Shown: positions 33,081-44,925, numbered from the stretch's first letter. The stretch is 64,000 bases of DNA from Aureobasidium sp. EXF-3400 (GCA_024195585.1 SWBL01000180.1:1-64000), one strand, 5' to 3'. Translations and numbers: made by a program. The notes: a model not told the origin generated them from the letters alone.

Positions 33081-35916
33081 ATGTCGACCAACTCGTCGCT
33101 GGTGCCGTCGTCGACCGACCTGCTGCTCCTCGTGCCCCGCCTGGCGCGCAACATGGCCGACCTGGCCATGCGCTGGATACCTGTGGGCACCGACAACATG
33201 ACTGACCCTGCCACTCATCATCTGCTCAACGCGACCGCTACTGCCATCCACCAATCCGCTTCTTCACCCGCTGCTTCTACTGCTTCGTCTTCTTCCTCTG
33301 CCTACCTGTCCTTCCTCAGTCTTCCTTTCTCGGCCGATGCAATCAAGGGCTTTGGCGGCATGTTTGCATACATCGGCTCACGCTGGGCCCTGGCCACCTT
33401 TGCCATTGTGCGCTCCTCCTCCTCTTGCTCCACCACCCTAGGGACAGACCGCTGACTATGCACTCCAGTCCATCTTCCTCAATCGCACCCACTTCTACGC
33501 TTCGTCTCGTCAGAACCTGAACCCCCGTTGGCACACCCGTCTACTCCTATACTCAGCTCCCATTTTGCTCCTCTCCTACCACATCTTGTCCATCCTGCAA
33601 GCCCTCAAGTGTCAGACATCTCCCGACTACCCTCTGCTACGATATGGCGATCCAAACAAGCACCTGGCCATCAACTTTGGTGGGGAAGGTGGTTTTGTAT
33701 ACGACTTCAGCTCCAAGTTGCTGTTCTGGAAGTCGGATGCTGAATGCTGCCGCGCAATGAACATGGCCCTTCAGCATGACAAGTTCCTCGATGTCATGGG
33801 CTCCTTCTCACTTCTCTGGCCCCTTTTCCTGGCCCTTTGCTTCAGTCAGTTCATCGAGACACTGAGTTGTGCTCTCCAAGGAAGGCAGCCCTTGCCTGAG
33901 ACTGGCATGACGACCTTCGAACACTCTCTGGCTTTTGCCGAATCAGAAGCCATGCTTACCAACGCTATTGGCTTGAGTGTCTTTGGTCCGGCCGACTCGA
34001 CCTCTCACTCCCGCCCCACCTCCGACCCATCCGACCCTTCAGACCTGTCTAGCATACTGTTGACCAAGTCCATGGTCCTCCAACGCCTCAACGTTCCTTC
34101 CGAAGTGTTGCTCATCGCTTTAATTTCTTGTATGAGCCACATCAGTAGTGCCGTGCTCGCCATCACCGGTCGGAGACACCAACTGCGCCTTGTCAACACG
34201 GCTATCTGGGCTATATGCTACATGGCTGCTTTTTGCTGGAGCTTTGTCAATGCTCTTTCTAGCCCTCTCGGTTCGCACGATGTTAGCATTCTTCGCTTCC
34301 CGACTGTCTGCATCATCGGCTTTATTCCTCACATGCTCATCATTCTGGGCATTCTAGTATGCTCATCAATCTATGGCGTCGCTCTATTGCTCAACGCAGT
34401 ATCGCTTCCGCCAAGCGCACCACCAAATCCGTCCATCAAAGAGCGCTTTTCGATTGCTTTCAATAACATGCAAGCCAACGTTCAATTCTCATCTGTTTCG
34501 TCTATGAGGCTAAGTTGGAGTGAAGATTTCTACACCGTTCTGCTGAAGATTGGTTTCAATGTTCTTACTGCCGCAAGCGAGTCCGTCTTTCTCAACGAAG
34601 GAAGTAAGATCCAAATCCATGCCATGACCTGGCTTGAAGAAGAGCGAATGCAAGAATTCACTTCCATGTTGGAAGACCGCCGCCGAGCAAGTCTGATCCC
34701 CTCTGATTTGCTCGATGAACGTATCGCGAGGGGCCTTAGCTTCACTGACCACAAGACCATGTCCTCCACATCAGGCTTTGCTGTCGAGCGAAGATCGAAG
34801 TCTTCCACTGAGCCCACCAGCAGTAGAGCCTTGAACAATGACAACGGACTCGGAATTGCGGAACGTCGTGGCAGATGGCAACTCAGTTTTGAGTTTCTGA
34901 AAGGTCTGTTCTGGTTGCTTGTCCGCATCAACAGTCGTCTTGCCTTGACTTGTCTTTCAAGGCTGGGTATCGAGAGGACTCCTCACTGGCTGACCAGGGC
35001 CGCCGACTATGGACAGCCAACCGCTGCTCCTGTATCTCTGAAGTTACGAAACGGACAACGCGCCTCGACGCCCGACTTCTGGCTAGTCTCTGAGAAAGGT
35101 GTATTGTCTCTGCCAGAGAATGGTAACATTGACATCGAAGTCGAGATGCGCAGGCGATTGCAAGCTCCTGCAGGTCATGCTGCAGGAGAAGATGCAGTAG
35201 ATGCCGATCTGTACAACTGGTGGAAACGTGGTGGATGGTGGGGAGATTTGGATACCAGTGGTACCTACGAAGCTCGAGAGCAAGATGATGATGCAACCAG
35301 CATGATCTCTATGTCATCAAGCGCCCTTAGCGAAGTCGATTCTGAGGACGACAGCGGCAGAAGGACCCCAACGCAAGAAGATTACATTCGCAGTCGGGAG
35401 TCGACCCCTGCAACAGGCTTCGAAGTGGCAGATCTAGCTCGACTATTGGATCCCAAAACAGCAGCGGATAAAGAAGAAGCACAAATGCTCGCACGCCATC
35501 TCCAGAGCGAAAAGCCCATGACACGCTCACAGTACCGTCAACGGATGAACCGTGAGAAAGCACGAGTGCTGGACGTTCCATATCTCGAATCAGCATTCAG
35601 CGAGAGCATAGATGGAGCCTCAGGTGCGACAGCCGAAGCAGAAAATTTGGAGAGATTCCTCCTCGAACGTCGTCTGGCCAAACGTCCTGAAGCGGAGGGG
35701 GGTGCTGGCTCGTGGGACTCTGGCGCTGAAGGCATGGGATCAAGTGGACCGCAGTGTGTCGTCTGTCAGAGCAGCCCTCGTGTCATCGTTGCATGGCCCT
35801 GTGGTTGTCTCTGTGTCTGCGACGAGTGCAGGGTGGGCGTCGCTACGCGGAACTTCACAAAATGCATGTGTTGCAGGACTAAAGTGGTGGCATACTCCAG
35901 GCTTTACGTTCCCTAG
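33081..35916 (+). CDS. Multi-pass membrane RING-finger E3 ligase, Asi1/Asi3-like
   Basis: Model join(33081..33407,33469..35916), 924 aa. The 61-nt intron has donor GTGCGC and acceptor CTCCAG. Several hydrophobic helices lie in the first half (for example LLLYSAPILLLSYHILSIL, LLWPLFLALCFSQFIETL, ICYMAAFCWSFVNAL, LIILGILVCSSIYGVALLL). The extreme C-terminus is a C3HC4-type RING: CVVCQSSPRVIVAWPCGCLC, CDEC, then CMCCRTKV, ending SRLYVP. This arrangement fits the fungal Asi-type ligases of the inner nuclear membrane, which degrade mislocalised proteins. A long acidic linker between the last membrane helix and the RING is Ser-rich. Asi assignment rests on architecture and remembered fungal annotations; the RING/membrane call is firm. 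Confidence 0.82.
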
Positions 35917-36400
35917 ATATTTTTCCCTTTCGTGTACATATACATGTCAACTGTTCTCTGACCTTATCGTTGCTCGCTCTGGTGACCCGGCTGTATGTTC
36001 TACTCAGGCCCACTACTTCAACGCGCTAACGATCGCGATCGCGCTGTTGAGATCAGCCAATGCTGAGAGGGAGACCCCGCCCTATTGATATATAGACACC
36101 GTCTGAGTACGTGAACCAATCAACCTTCAAGTCACTACCTAATATACCTTCAATACGCGCGATGGCCCAAAGTATTCTCGATGCGCTCAATTGTAATCGG
36201 GCTTCCATGAAGAGTCAGTAGTGGATAGCAACCTCTAAATGGAAGCAGGAATCGAGACAGGTGACTCGCCTGCTGTACCAACCCAATGCGGTTAGCTGAG
36301 CGCGTGACCTCTCGTACAGAAGCGGACATAACGCACATGTATTGGTGAATCGAACAAGGAGACATCTCGAGAACCATCTTCGCGATGGCTTGTTATCTGT
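35917..36400. other. Convergent 3' spacer, 484 bp
   Basis: Between the convergent RING and F-box genes. It contains a GATCGCGATCGC word near 36031; no gene seen. Confidence 0.4.
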
Positions 36401-39400
36401 CTAGTTTCTACTGAATCTACGTTGCTTGCCCTTGCCCTTATCCATACGTATCGATAGAGCAGGAAAGTCTTCCTGTGCTTCTGCTTCCGCTTCGAGCCTG
36501 CTCTGCTCTTCGGCAAGACTGAGCTGCAAAGCAAACTCGAGGTCTGTCAGCTCTCTGCTGTTGCTGCCTTCTGCTGCCTCTTGCTGCTGGAACGCCTCGA
36601 ACTCGGCCTGCTCTTGCTGCTGTAAGCGTTTGGCTTCCTCCTCTGCGAGACTGAGTCGGATTGCCTCTGCTATCTCTGGGTCCATATCGGCGTCCTCCGT
36701 TGGCGTAGCGATTGCTGCTTTGTGATTGTTCAGAGGCTCGGTGGTCTGCTTCTCTTGATCCTTTGCGAGAGCTTCCTCACTGAGCATTTGGGCGTAGGCC
36801 ATGAGCTCTTCCTCACTTGCATCACTTCCTAGGAGTTCCGTGCCAAATCTTCCAGCTAGGTGCTCTGCTTGTCTGGCTTCCTGTGCACTCTCTCTTTCGA
36901 GTTCCAGCTGCTCGTTCGCGATGAAACCTCTCATGTTGCCTCTCCCAACATTGGCGAAGCGATCGTTGGCTACGTTAGTACCTCGATCTGCTCGTCTCAG
37001 TCGACGTTTGTGTGACTTGTATTGGTCTGCTGCAGAAGAACTGAAGCTCCAATAAAGCAAGTGTGTTCCGATCGACACCATACCACGCAAGACTGTCGGA
37101 TCGGGGTCAAGGCAGATGGCTCCTGCTGCGAACAAGTTGATACCCACGCCTTGAACAGATGCTTGAGCTTGCACCAGCCTACGTCTTGCCCGGGATGCGA
37201 AACGTGAGTTCAACCTGCGAACCGGGCCAAGACTGGAAGCCAGGACATCCCAAGCTTGCACAAGCCCATCATTTCCGCCGTGCACCAGATACAAGGACGA
37301 CAATGCGATGCAAGAAATCTCTGGTGATTCAGTGTGGATGATGCGTATTGGGTCCAGCGTGTTAACAGCATCGGCGGAAGTGGGAAGCGACGCCCTTGCA
37401 TCCCAGACCAAAACGCTGCCCATCATGGTACCTACAGCGATAAACCGAGCTCGCTGCCCAGGAACGTCTGCAGGCGAGGATGGTGTGCCAGATTTGTACA
37501 AAGGTGTCATACTAGGGGAAGACACTGTTGACTGACCCGAGAAGTTGAGAAGTGGGTCTTCTGAAGACGTGAGAGTCGCAAAGGTTGAGCCGTCAATAGC
37601 GTGCGCTGAGATCTGTACTGCTTTTAGTCCACCAAAAGACAGACCAGAAAGCCTCCACTCCTCTGTCGAACGTCTGTTCTGTTTGCCTTCCTCGAGATCT
37701 TGCACAGTCGATAGAGACAGACCATAATCCAGGTCGCTCTTGGATGCCGATCGAGGGGACGTTGGGCCGCCAAAGAGAGACTTTGGTTCAGGAGGTGTCG
37801 AAGGCGACGCGAATTGTAGCTCGTTCGTTCTGGCATCCGAGCGGTTCGTATCGGTGACATTGAATCGAACGTACCGTTTGGCTGAAGCGGCCGAGTCTTC
37901 ATCGAGGCCAGTTTCGAACACGAAAATAGCTTCTCCAGCCTGGTTGCCATCATCCCCTGCAAAGTCGACCTCGAGTAACCTTCGCATGTTCCAGCCGAGA
38001 CAAGTTCTTTGGAAGTCCTTGGGCTTACGATTAATGAAGTCTTCAATCTCGTATGTCTCGGCTTTGATTTGCTCTTCGCTCAAGTACATGCCATTCCATG
38101 AAGTACGAGGCGAATAGCTGCCGTCTACATGAGAGTTGCTGTAAGGGTTTGGGCGGGCTATGCGTCTGCTTGGCTCGACGAGATTCCAATATACAGATCT
38201 TCCAGTCGACCAGGCGAGGCGCTCCTTTGCCTCGTCGTCTGATACTGCAGGCTTGTCGTCGCTGCTACGTTTCGGGAGCTTGGTCAAGTAGAAAAGCTCA
38301 CCAAGCGCGTTGAGCACAACCGCCCACACCCTATTCTCTCCTTGACGCTTGACTGAGTATTGTTCATCAACCGCAATGGCGATTATGGGTACTCCAGGAC
38401 TGACCACCCAGCGCGCTGTAACCTCACCTCGATCAAAGCGTTGGTCTCGAATTCCAAGAGGACCAAGACTATATGTTGTAAGGACACCGAGAGAAGAACC
38501 AGATATGAGTCCGATCAGACCGTCGGTCAGAGAAGGGATGGTAGAAGATTTGGCAATCCAGACACTGCAAATGGATTCTTGGATAGGCAACAGCTGTGGG
38601 ATGCCCAATGCCGGAATAGAAATGCCGCTTGAAGGTCTCAAGAAGTGGCCACGCATCTCCTCAATATACCTATAGTAAACAAATCCACCGGGAGAGCCTT
38701 CACCATGAACCATGCCATACGGCTGACTGACATCCATGGAATTTGGTATGCCTACGATGTTGCCAGGGCCAAGGCCGTACATGGCATCGCCAGGGAAGCG
38801 GTCAGAAAACTGAAGGAAGGTATTCGGATCGCCTAACCCCCACGAGTCGGCCTTTTCAAGGGTTGGATCACTGCTTCCAGCAGTACCCACGTCGTCAGCG
38901 CCGTGTACGAAACGGGGAGGTCTCTTGTTCAGAGCCGTACCACCAAAGGTAGCGTGTAAGTGGTTGACAGTTGTGAACATCTGTGAAGGGTACACAACGA
39001 TTGGCGATGCGACTGGAGGCTGGCCTAGACGAGCTTGAGCTGGTGAAGCAGGCGGTTGGACTGGTTTGCCACGAGCAAGCGAACGCAACAAGCGGGTGCG
39101 AAGGATATACTCGCTTCGCCATGAAGCAAGGGCAGTAACGCGAGTGAATGCGCGACGTTCGACGCGAAGACGGTCATCCAAATCGTCTTCGTCATGATAG
39201 GCATTGGGATCGAGGGAGTCTGGTCCAGGGAAGTAGCGCGAAAAGGCAGTCCTCCAGGCGTGGGGAGTAGTGACTAGATCGTGGAAGCGACGCGAGACGA
39301 GCGAAACAGCAGACAGGTCCTGAGGAGAGAGGTGTGCAAGGGCATGAGTCAAGATCTCATTGGGCAAGTCAGCGATGGGTGAGTGCTTGTCGCCAGGCTT

Positions 39401-39703
39401 CCTCGGTTTCTTGATGACAGCGAAAGCCGGACCCTCCAACTTCTTCCTGGAGGGTGATGCGGCTGATGAGGCGTTTTCGTATTCAGCAATGCGGTTGCGC
39501 GAAGCTGAGAAGGTGTTGTGCGCAGGACTCAGTCGCCCAGGCGTACTAGTGTCGGAGGCATGGCTGACAAGGCTAACACCTCCACCGCCATCGACTGGAC
39601 TCGCGCCTCGTTGCTCTCCATGCTGGCTATCGAAGGTGGGCTCGGCGGGGCTCGTAGACTCGATGTGTGGCTGTTGAACAGGCGTGGAGGACTGTGCGTG
39701 CAT
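36401..39703 (-). CDS. F-box protein with beta-propeller region and C-terminal UIMs (Ufo1-like)
   Basis: Single exon, 1100 aa. An F-box lies at about residues 105-155 (IADLPNEILTHALAHLSPQD, then SLVSRRFHDLV). It would bind Skp1 in an SCF ubiquitin ligase. The middle 600 residues contain WD-like segments (FIAVGTMMGSVLVWDARASL, YLVHGGNDGLVQAWDVLAS). The C-terminus carries at least two ubiquitin-interacting motifs: DPEIAEAIRLSLAEEEA and DLEFALQLSLAEEQSR, plus a weaker ELMAYAQMLSEEAL. F-box, propeller and terminal UIMs together are the layout of yeast Ufo1, the SCF adaptor that turns over Ho endonuclease and itself. The N-terminal 100 residues are disordered. Orthology to Ufo1 is inferred from layout only. 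Confidence 0.85.
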   Translation of the reverse strand: MHAQSSTPVQQPHIESTSPAEPTFDSQHGEQRGASPVDGGGGVSLVSHASDTSTPGRLSPAHNTFSASRNRIAEYENASSAASPSRKKLEGPAFAVIKKPRKPGDKHSPIADLPNEILTHALAHLSPQDLSAVSLVSRRFHDLVTTPHAWRTAFSRYFPGPDSLDPNAYHDEDDLDDRLRVERRAFTRVTALASWRSEYILRTRLLRSLARGKPVQPPASPAQARLGQPPVASPIVVYPSQMFTTVNHLHATFGGTALNKRPPRFVHGADDVGTAGSSDPTLEKADSWGLGDPNTFLQFSDRFPGDAMYGLGPGNIVGIPNSMDVSQPYGMVHGEGSPGGFVYYRYIEEMRGHFLRPSSGISIPALGIPQLLPIQESICSVWIAKSSTIPSLTDGLIGLISGSSLGVLTTYSLGPLGIRDQRFDRGEVTARWVVSPGVPIIAIAVDEQYSVKRQGENRVWAVVLNALGELFYLTKLPKRSSDDKPAVSDDEAKERLAWSTGRSVYWNLVEPSRRIARPNPYSNSHVDGSYSPRTSWNGMYLSEEQIKAETYEIEDFINRKPKDFQRTCLGWNMRRLLEVDFAGDDGNQAGEAIFVFETGLDEDSAASAKRYVRFNVTDTNRSDARTNELQFASPSTPPEPKSLFGGPTSPRSASKSDLDYGLSLSTVQDLEEGKQNRRSTEEWRLSGLSFGGLKAVQISAHAIDGSTFATLTSSEDPLLNFSGQSTVSSPSMTPLYKSGTPSSPADVPGQRARFIAVGTMMGSVLVWDARASLPTSADAVNTLDPIRIIHTESPEISCIALSSLYLVHGGNDGLVQAWDVLASSLGPVRRLNSRFASRARRRLVQAQASVQGVGINLFAAGAICLDPDPTVLRGMVSIGTHLLYWSFSSSAADQYKSHKRRLRRADRGTNVANDRFANVGRGNMRGFIANEQLELERESAQEARQAEHLAGRFGTELLGSDASEEELMAYAQMLSEEALAKDQEKQTTEPLNNHKAAIATPTEDADMDPEIAEAIRLSLAEEEAKRLQQQEQAEFEAFQQQEAAEGSNSRELTDLEFALQLSLAEEQSRLEAEAEAQEDFPALSIRMDKGKGKQRRFSRN

Positions 39704-40188
39704 AAAACTGTCGTAAGGGTGAATGTGAGAGAGGGAATGACCGAGCCAGCAACAAGTGGTTCAGTCGGTCGCAGTTTGGGGGCGCTTTTTGATCTTGTCG
39801 TTGTGCTTGGGAGAAGTGGTTTCTGTTCCAAGTCCGTGTTTGGTGAGGGGCAAATCCCACTGAGGTCACTCCGCCGTTCTCTTTTGTCACGCTGTGGAGA
39901 ACACAGTGACCAGACACTCGCTGTTCATTGCCCAGACCATAGACACACAAGTTTCGAGATCAAAGAATAAGTGAGGATATTCACTCCATACATCATCACT
40001 AAATTTGGTTGTCTTGGTTCAAAGAATTCTGCCTTATGAAGTATCTCCATGGAAAGGGAGCTCTCAATATACAAAGGGAAAAAAAGCGACGCCTGTGTTG
40101 GTATATTTGAACAAACGAAAAAGATATAGCAATGAGTAAAAGTATGAATTAAAAGTCGACTGTGTTGTAGCCCAATCCGGGTCGGTTC
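39704..40188. other. Intergenic, F-box gene promoter and SYF1 3' flank
   Basis: 485 bp; an A-rich run near 40077-40086 lies on the SYF1 side. No gene recognised. Confidence 0.4.
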
Positions 40189-42692
40189 TCATATGTCATC
40201 GTCGACGTCGATGGCATCCGGATTGGCTGCTGGTTGCACGACAGGCGGGGCTCTGTTGCCGCCTTCTGGTCCACTGCTTGCAGCAACGAAACCCGTGGGG
40301 GCGCGGGCCTGGCGCTCCAAGGCCGCCATAGCATCTGTTTTTTGCGTAGTGTCGTCAAGGTGTCCATCTTCAGCCGGAGCTTGCTGACTACGTGCAATGG
40401 CCTGAGAGGCGATGAAGCTGACGTCGGTACTAGAAGATGGTCAGTAATTGATGAAGATCTTAGCACATGCGACACGTACTTGTACTGTGCTTGGACGCTG
40501 CGCTTGATGCGGAGCATATCCTTGAAGGTGTCTTCGTTTCCATGCTGCACCTCGAAACTCTCCCACTTCTGCCAGAAGCCCGGCTCTCTTCTTGGATCAC
40601 AAAATTGGCTGGCATGTCCGTAGATCGCTCTGGCACGATCAATCTCTCCCAATCGTCTTTCCATCTCGGCAAACTTGAGACACATGTCTTTCGCTTCGCT
40701 GTCTGGCAATGCAGCGATAGCTCGCTCGTAGATCGAGCGAGTTGAAGTAAGGCCAAAGTTGGAGGCCGATTTGGTGATATAGAAGTTGAACATGTCCAAA
40801 CGATCCTCATCCGAAACAGCACGCGTTGCCCGTTCGTAGATACGCATAGCATGACGAGCCAGCCCACGTTCTTCCTCTAGCTGGCCATACATAAGATATA
40901 GCACCTTGGCGAACTTCGGAGGACATCCTTCAACGGCCTGCTCGAAAAGATCTCGTAACCTCTCGATGCTGATCTTCCGGTCGACTGCCTTTTGGAGGTA
41001 AAGATTCCAGAGTTCGAAAGCCACTGGGTATGAGAAGAGATCAAGCCCACGTTCGTACACCTTGAATGACTCCTCAAAGTATTTGTTCTCTTCGAGTAGA
41101 TTGGCGTAGTTGACAACAGTCTGAGGAGTAGCGATGCGTAATTCGAAGATGCGCTCGTACACCTTGCGAGTCTCGTCCAAGGTGCTGACGGATTCGACAA
41201 GATCAACGTAGAAAGACCATAGCTTCCAGCTCTTATGTACTCGTTGTTGTGGACTTAGAGTTTCATCGAAGTAATCAACTGTGCTTCGTTTGGGTGCCTG
41301 AGTGGCCTTTGCCATAATATCAACGGCGCGATCGAAGTTCTCGTTGCGCAGCTCCATCTCTGCCCATTCGACCCACATCTCAGCGAGTTCGTTTACGGAC
41401 TTGAAAGGTACCTTGACGGCCTTTTCCATAATGACCCTGGCATTGCGTAGATCGCCACGTTCCTCGTAGAATTTCGCATAATTGGTCCAGAGAGTATGGT
41501 ACCTACCAATAGCTTTCTTGGGGTTGATTGCAGCAATGGCGTTAGTATAAGTGTTGACAACTTCGGGCTTGTTATCGCCCCAAAGCGCGACCCGTTTCTC
41601 CCACTCATTGACGCTGTTGGGATTTTGTCGGAGTAAAACGTCGTTCAGGAGGAAGGGGCGACGATCCATGAGTTGCTCGAAGCGCATCATGCGGATGTCG
41701 AGTTCAAGATCAGCATTCTCATCAGGCGTGCCCTTTTCGGAACGGGTCTGGGCCTCATCCATTTTGATACCAATCAGCGCTTCCTCCGCTTCTGCGTAGG
41801 TGTCAAAGACAATGGAGAAGTCACGCACAGTCATGACGGTGGTGATGCCTTCTTCAAAAACGTCTCTTGCACGCTCATAATCACCCTTGTTGATCCAGTA
41901 TCGGGCGAGGCCTACCCACAGGATACCCCTCTGATCTGGAAAGCGTTGTATGCCACTACGAACTATGCGGTCCACATCGATACCGGTATCTTCACCTGTT
42001 TGTACCTGGCGAGCGTGGTCGATGATGAGCTCTAACATGTCAGTCCAGAATTGGAAGGGGCCTTTAGCTTCTTTGCTGCGGAAGCGCGGATTGTTGAGGA
42101 TGTCCATGTATTTAACGACGGCATCTGTGTATTGTTTCTGGTCGATGAGGATGTCGATAAAGTCTTCGGCGTGCTCGGGGTGAATCTGCATGTAGCGGCG
42201 CCAGACCTTGATGGCTGTTTCGCCCGAGGCAGATGTGGCGAAAGGGCGGTAGAGGGCCCATATCCGGTTGTGCTGAGTGATGGGGAGGGCTCGTAGGGCG
42301 CGATCGAAGGTGCGACGGGTCTGGGTAATCCTGGGCTGCTTGCAGAGGAAGGATAGGTACATTTCCCAGATGCGGGGCATTTTATTGAGAAGAACCAGGG
42401 CTCTTTCGAACAAGGCGTTGACCTTTTGGAATTCGTCTGCATGGCGGGCAGGATTGCGGTTGCGCAGATGGCTCACGCGCAGATCCAGATACAACTTCCA
42501 TAGCTTGTAGCTGCGTGGAAGGGCATTGCAGGCGCGTTCTAGGACAAAGGCCTGATCGAGGAGCGAGCCGGTCTGACGTTTGAAAGAAGCATAGTCGAGC
42601 CAGGCGCGGATGTTGGCCGGGTTGCGCAGAATGTCCTGCTCGTAGATAACATCGTTGTCGGTGACAAGATACAGATGCGAAGCTGTCGACAT
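40189..42692 (-). CDS. SYF1: Pre-mRNA-splicing factor SYF1
   Basis: Model complement(join(40189..40429,40480..42692)), 817 aa. SYF1 (human XAB2) is a scaffold of the Prp19/NTC complex in the active spliceosome. The protein starts MSTASHLYLVTDNDVIYEQD and is built of HAT repeats (for example NIRAWLDYASFKRQTGSLLD, RIWEMYLSFLCKQPRITQTR, NEWEKRVALWGDNKPEVVNT). The 50-nt intron near the 3' end (donor GTACGT, acceptor TCTAG) joins QAQY-K-Y-N to TDVSFIASQAIARSQ, the conserved SYF1 C-terminus. Reading straight through gives an unrelated tail, so the intron is needed. The protein ends in an acidic DAIDVDDDI. Confidence 0.94.
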
Positions 42693-43017
42693 GTCGAGGG
42701 AGATACACGCACGTCGTAGCGGGCCTACTGACGACGGCGGCAATGGCGACAGGGGCAGCGAAGAGCGAAATGCGACAACAGCGCAGTCGGAATCAGATTG
42801 GCGAGACAAACAGCTGGTTGCTGCGAGCTGCTCTCTAATTTGATAACTCGACTTTTGGACTTTCCAGAGCGAGCAGCTGCCCAAACTCGCGCGCGCCTTG
42901 GCGCTTTCCCCGAGCAACGACCAACGTCATGCAGCCAGCGGCCATACCATACCAGCCGCTCTCTGATAGACCACTCTCGCTTCCTCGTACATACACATTC
43001 GTCAAGCAGTCGACAAC
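42693..43017. promoter_or_regulatory. Divergent spacer, SYF1 / VMA8
   Basis: 325 bp between the divergent start codons, serving both housekeeping genes. Confidence 0.45.
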
Positions 43018-43904
43018 ATGTCTGCTGCAGGAGTACGTCCTTGGCTGTTCCATCTTCAGTCATACGCTAACACGGGTTGCACAGAGAGAAGCCGTCTTCC
43101 CAACCCGGCAGTCGCTGGGCTTGATGAAGGGAAAACTGAAGGGTGCCCAAACTGGCCACGACTTGCTCAAGCGCAAGAGTGAAGCTCTTACCAAACGCTT
43201 CCGAGAAATCACCCGCCGTATCGACGATGCAAAGCGCAAGATGGGCAGAGTCATGCAGATTGCTGCCTTCTCCCTCGCTGAGGTCAGCTACGCCATTGGA
43301 GGCGCCGGAATTGGCTACCAGATCCAGGAGTCTGTCCGCTCAGCAAAGTTCCGTGTCCGTACCCGCCAGGAGAACGTCAGTGGTGTCTTCCTGCCCCAAT
43401 TCGAGAGTTTCCAAACAGAGGGCAACAACGACTTTGGCCTGACTGGTCTGGGCAAAGGAGGTCAGCAAGTCCAACGCTGTAGGGAGACATACGTGAGAGC
43501 TGTCGAGACTCTTGTCGAGCTCGCCAGTCTGCAGACAGCCTTTGTCATCCTGGACGATGTCATCAAGGTCGTGAACCGCAGAGTCAACGCAATGTATGCA
43601 TGCCTTCTACCCACTTCTACACCCAAACACGCAAGCTAATCCGTTCTGCAGTGAGCACGTTATTATTCCTCGTACAGAAAACACCATCAAATACATCAAC
43701 TCGGAGCTGGATGAGCTGGACAGAGAAGAGTTCTTCAGGCTGAAGAAGGTCTCGGGCAAGAAAGAAAGAGACGCCCAGGCAGAGGAGGCCGAACGTCAAA
43801 AGGCCAAAAAGCTTGCTGAAGAGAAGGGCGTCGACTCGCAGGCCGGCGGCGGGCCCCAAGACATCCTAGGAGGAGGAGAGGATGATGAGGATGTCATTTT
43901 CTGA
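43018..43904 (+). CDS. VMA8: V-type proton ATPase subunit D
   Basis: Model join(43018..43032,43085..43593,43652..43904), 258 aa. Subunit D is the central rotor stalk of the V1 sector, coupling ATP hydrolysis to proton pumping at the vacuole. The first exon encodes only MSAAG; splicing gives MSAAG-REAVFPTRQSLGLMK. The body has GAQTGHDLLKRKSEALTKRF, MGRVMQIAAFSLAEVSYAIG and VKVVNRR-like coiled-coil segments, then NAIEHVIIPRTENTIKYI across intron 2. The C-terminus is Lys/Glu-rich and ends in acidic DDEDVIF. Length and motifs match yeast Vma8. Confidence 0.96.
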
Positions 43905-43985
43905 TTTTGTTTTTGCTACTTTGAGATATCCTTTGCCGTTGCTGTAATCACCAAGCCACTGTACATGCACAACACGCGCATGCTT

Positions 43986-44925
43986 CTATTGACGCTGGAA
44001 CGTGACTCTGATGGTGTTGTCACCTAGCGACATGCCTGCCGTGGCCTCTTTGGCACTGATAGCCCCATCCTCGGCTTCATACTCGACGAAAGCAATGCCC
44101 TTACGACCAGGCACAGTACGGACCTCCTTGAAACCCGCAAAGCGCGAGAAGATGGCTGTGAGGGCATCGACTCCGTAATCCTCGGGTACCTGTCTGATGA
44201 ACAAGATCTTGTTGGGTGGGAGGTATTCGTCGGGCACGACTCCAGCGCCAGCGCCCGATGTTCCCTTGAGACCTGCTCCACGTGCTGTCTTCGGGGCGCG
44301 CTGAGCAGCGGCTTCTGGCTCGGGAGCACCTGGTGCTGGTCGTTTGAGGTTCTTGGCTGCTTCGGCTGCTTCGAGGGCTTGCTTGCGCTCTGTTTATGTT
44401 TGTCAGCATCAAGATCCATGGTGTCCTACAAACCACCAACCCACCCTTCTCGGCCTTGCGGTGACGCTTATGCTGTTCCAACTCTTCAGAAGTTCCTTCT
44501 CTTTGTACTGTCGCGTCACTCCTTGTGCGGGCGAAATCGAGAGACATGGCCTGGCCGAACAACTCGAATCCGTTGACTTCGTCGATGGCGTTCTCAGCTG
44601 ACTGGACGCTGTCGAAGACAATGAAGGCCTGTCCCTTGCGCTTCAAGCTTGACTTGGCGACGATGTCGATGATTGTTCCATACTCTTCGAAGATCTCGCG
44701 CAGAGCTTCTATGAGTTGAGGGATCTTGATGCGCTCAGACAGGTTCCTGGCCTTGAGGTCGCTAGAGTCAGTCTTGTCGATTCGCAACCTTGGTAGCTTT
44801 GAGCTGCAACTTCAGCACATACATAGACACTGTGCACAGGTTAGTAGACGCTCTTACGCTTGTTCGTACGGAGTGCAATGTACGAACGTTGCGTTTGGCG
44901 CGGTTCCTTCATCTACAGTCGCCAT
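43986..44925 (-). CDS. U1A/U2B''-like snRNP protein with two RRMs
   Basis: Model complement(join(43986..44389,44445..44751,44823..44829,44888..44925)), 251 aa. These proteins bind U1 or U2 snRNA stem-loops in the spliceosome. The second exon is only 7 nt (TGTCTAT). With it the N-terminus reads TAPNATVYARNLSERIKIPQ, giving a proper RNP2 motif (VYARNL). RRM1 continues with RKGQAFIVFDSVQSAENAID, and a Lys/Ala-rich linker follows. RRM2 begins NKILFIRQVPEDYG and ends NTIRVTFQRQ. Introns: 58 nt (donor GTTCGT, branch CTACTAAC, acceptor ACAG), 71 nt (GTATGT to CAAG) and 55 nt (GTGGGT to ACAG). Other donors in exon 1 give either an intron of only 28 nt or a broken RRM. The two-RRM call is firm; U1A versus U2B'' is undecided. 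Confidence 0.85.

Noticed and set aside
36426..37055. Ser/Leu-rich plus-strand ORFs opposite the F-box gene end
   Set aside because: They are antisense shadows of Glu/Gln-rich UIM coding sequence.
40149..40475. SYF1 read straight through to 40149
   Set aside because: The conserved TDVSFIASQAIARSQ segment appears only after removing the 50-nt intron.
44854..44887. Exon 1 of the U1A gene running on to the GTAAGA donor at 44852
   Set aside because: It would leave an intron of only 28 nt and insert nine unrelated residues into RRM1.
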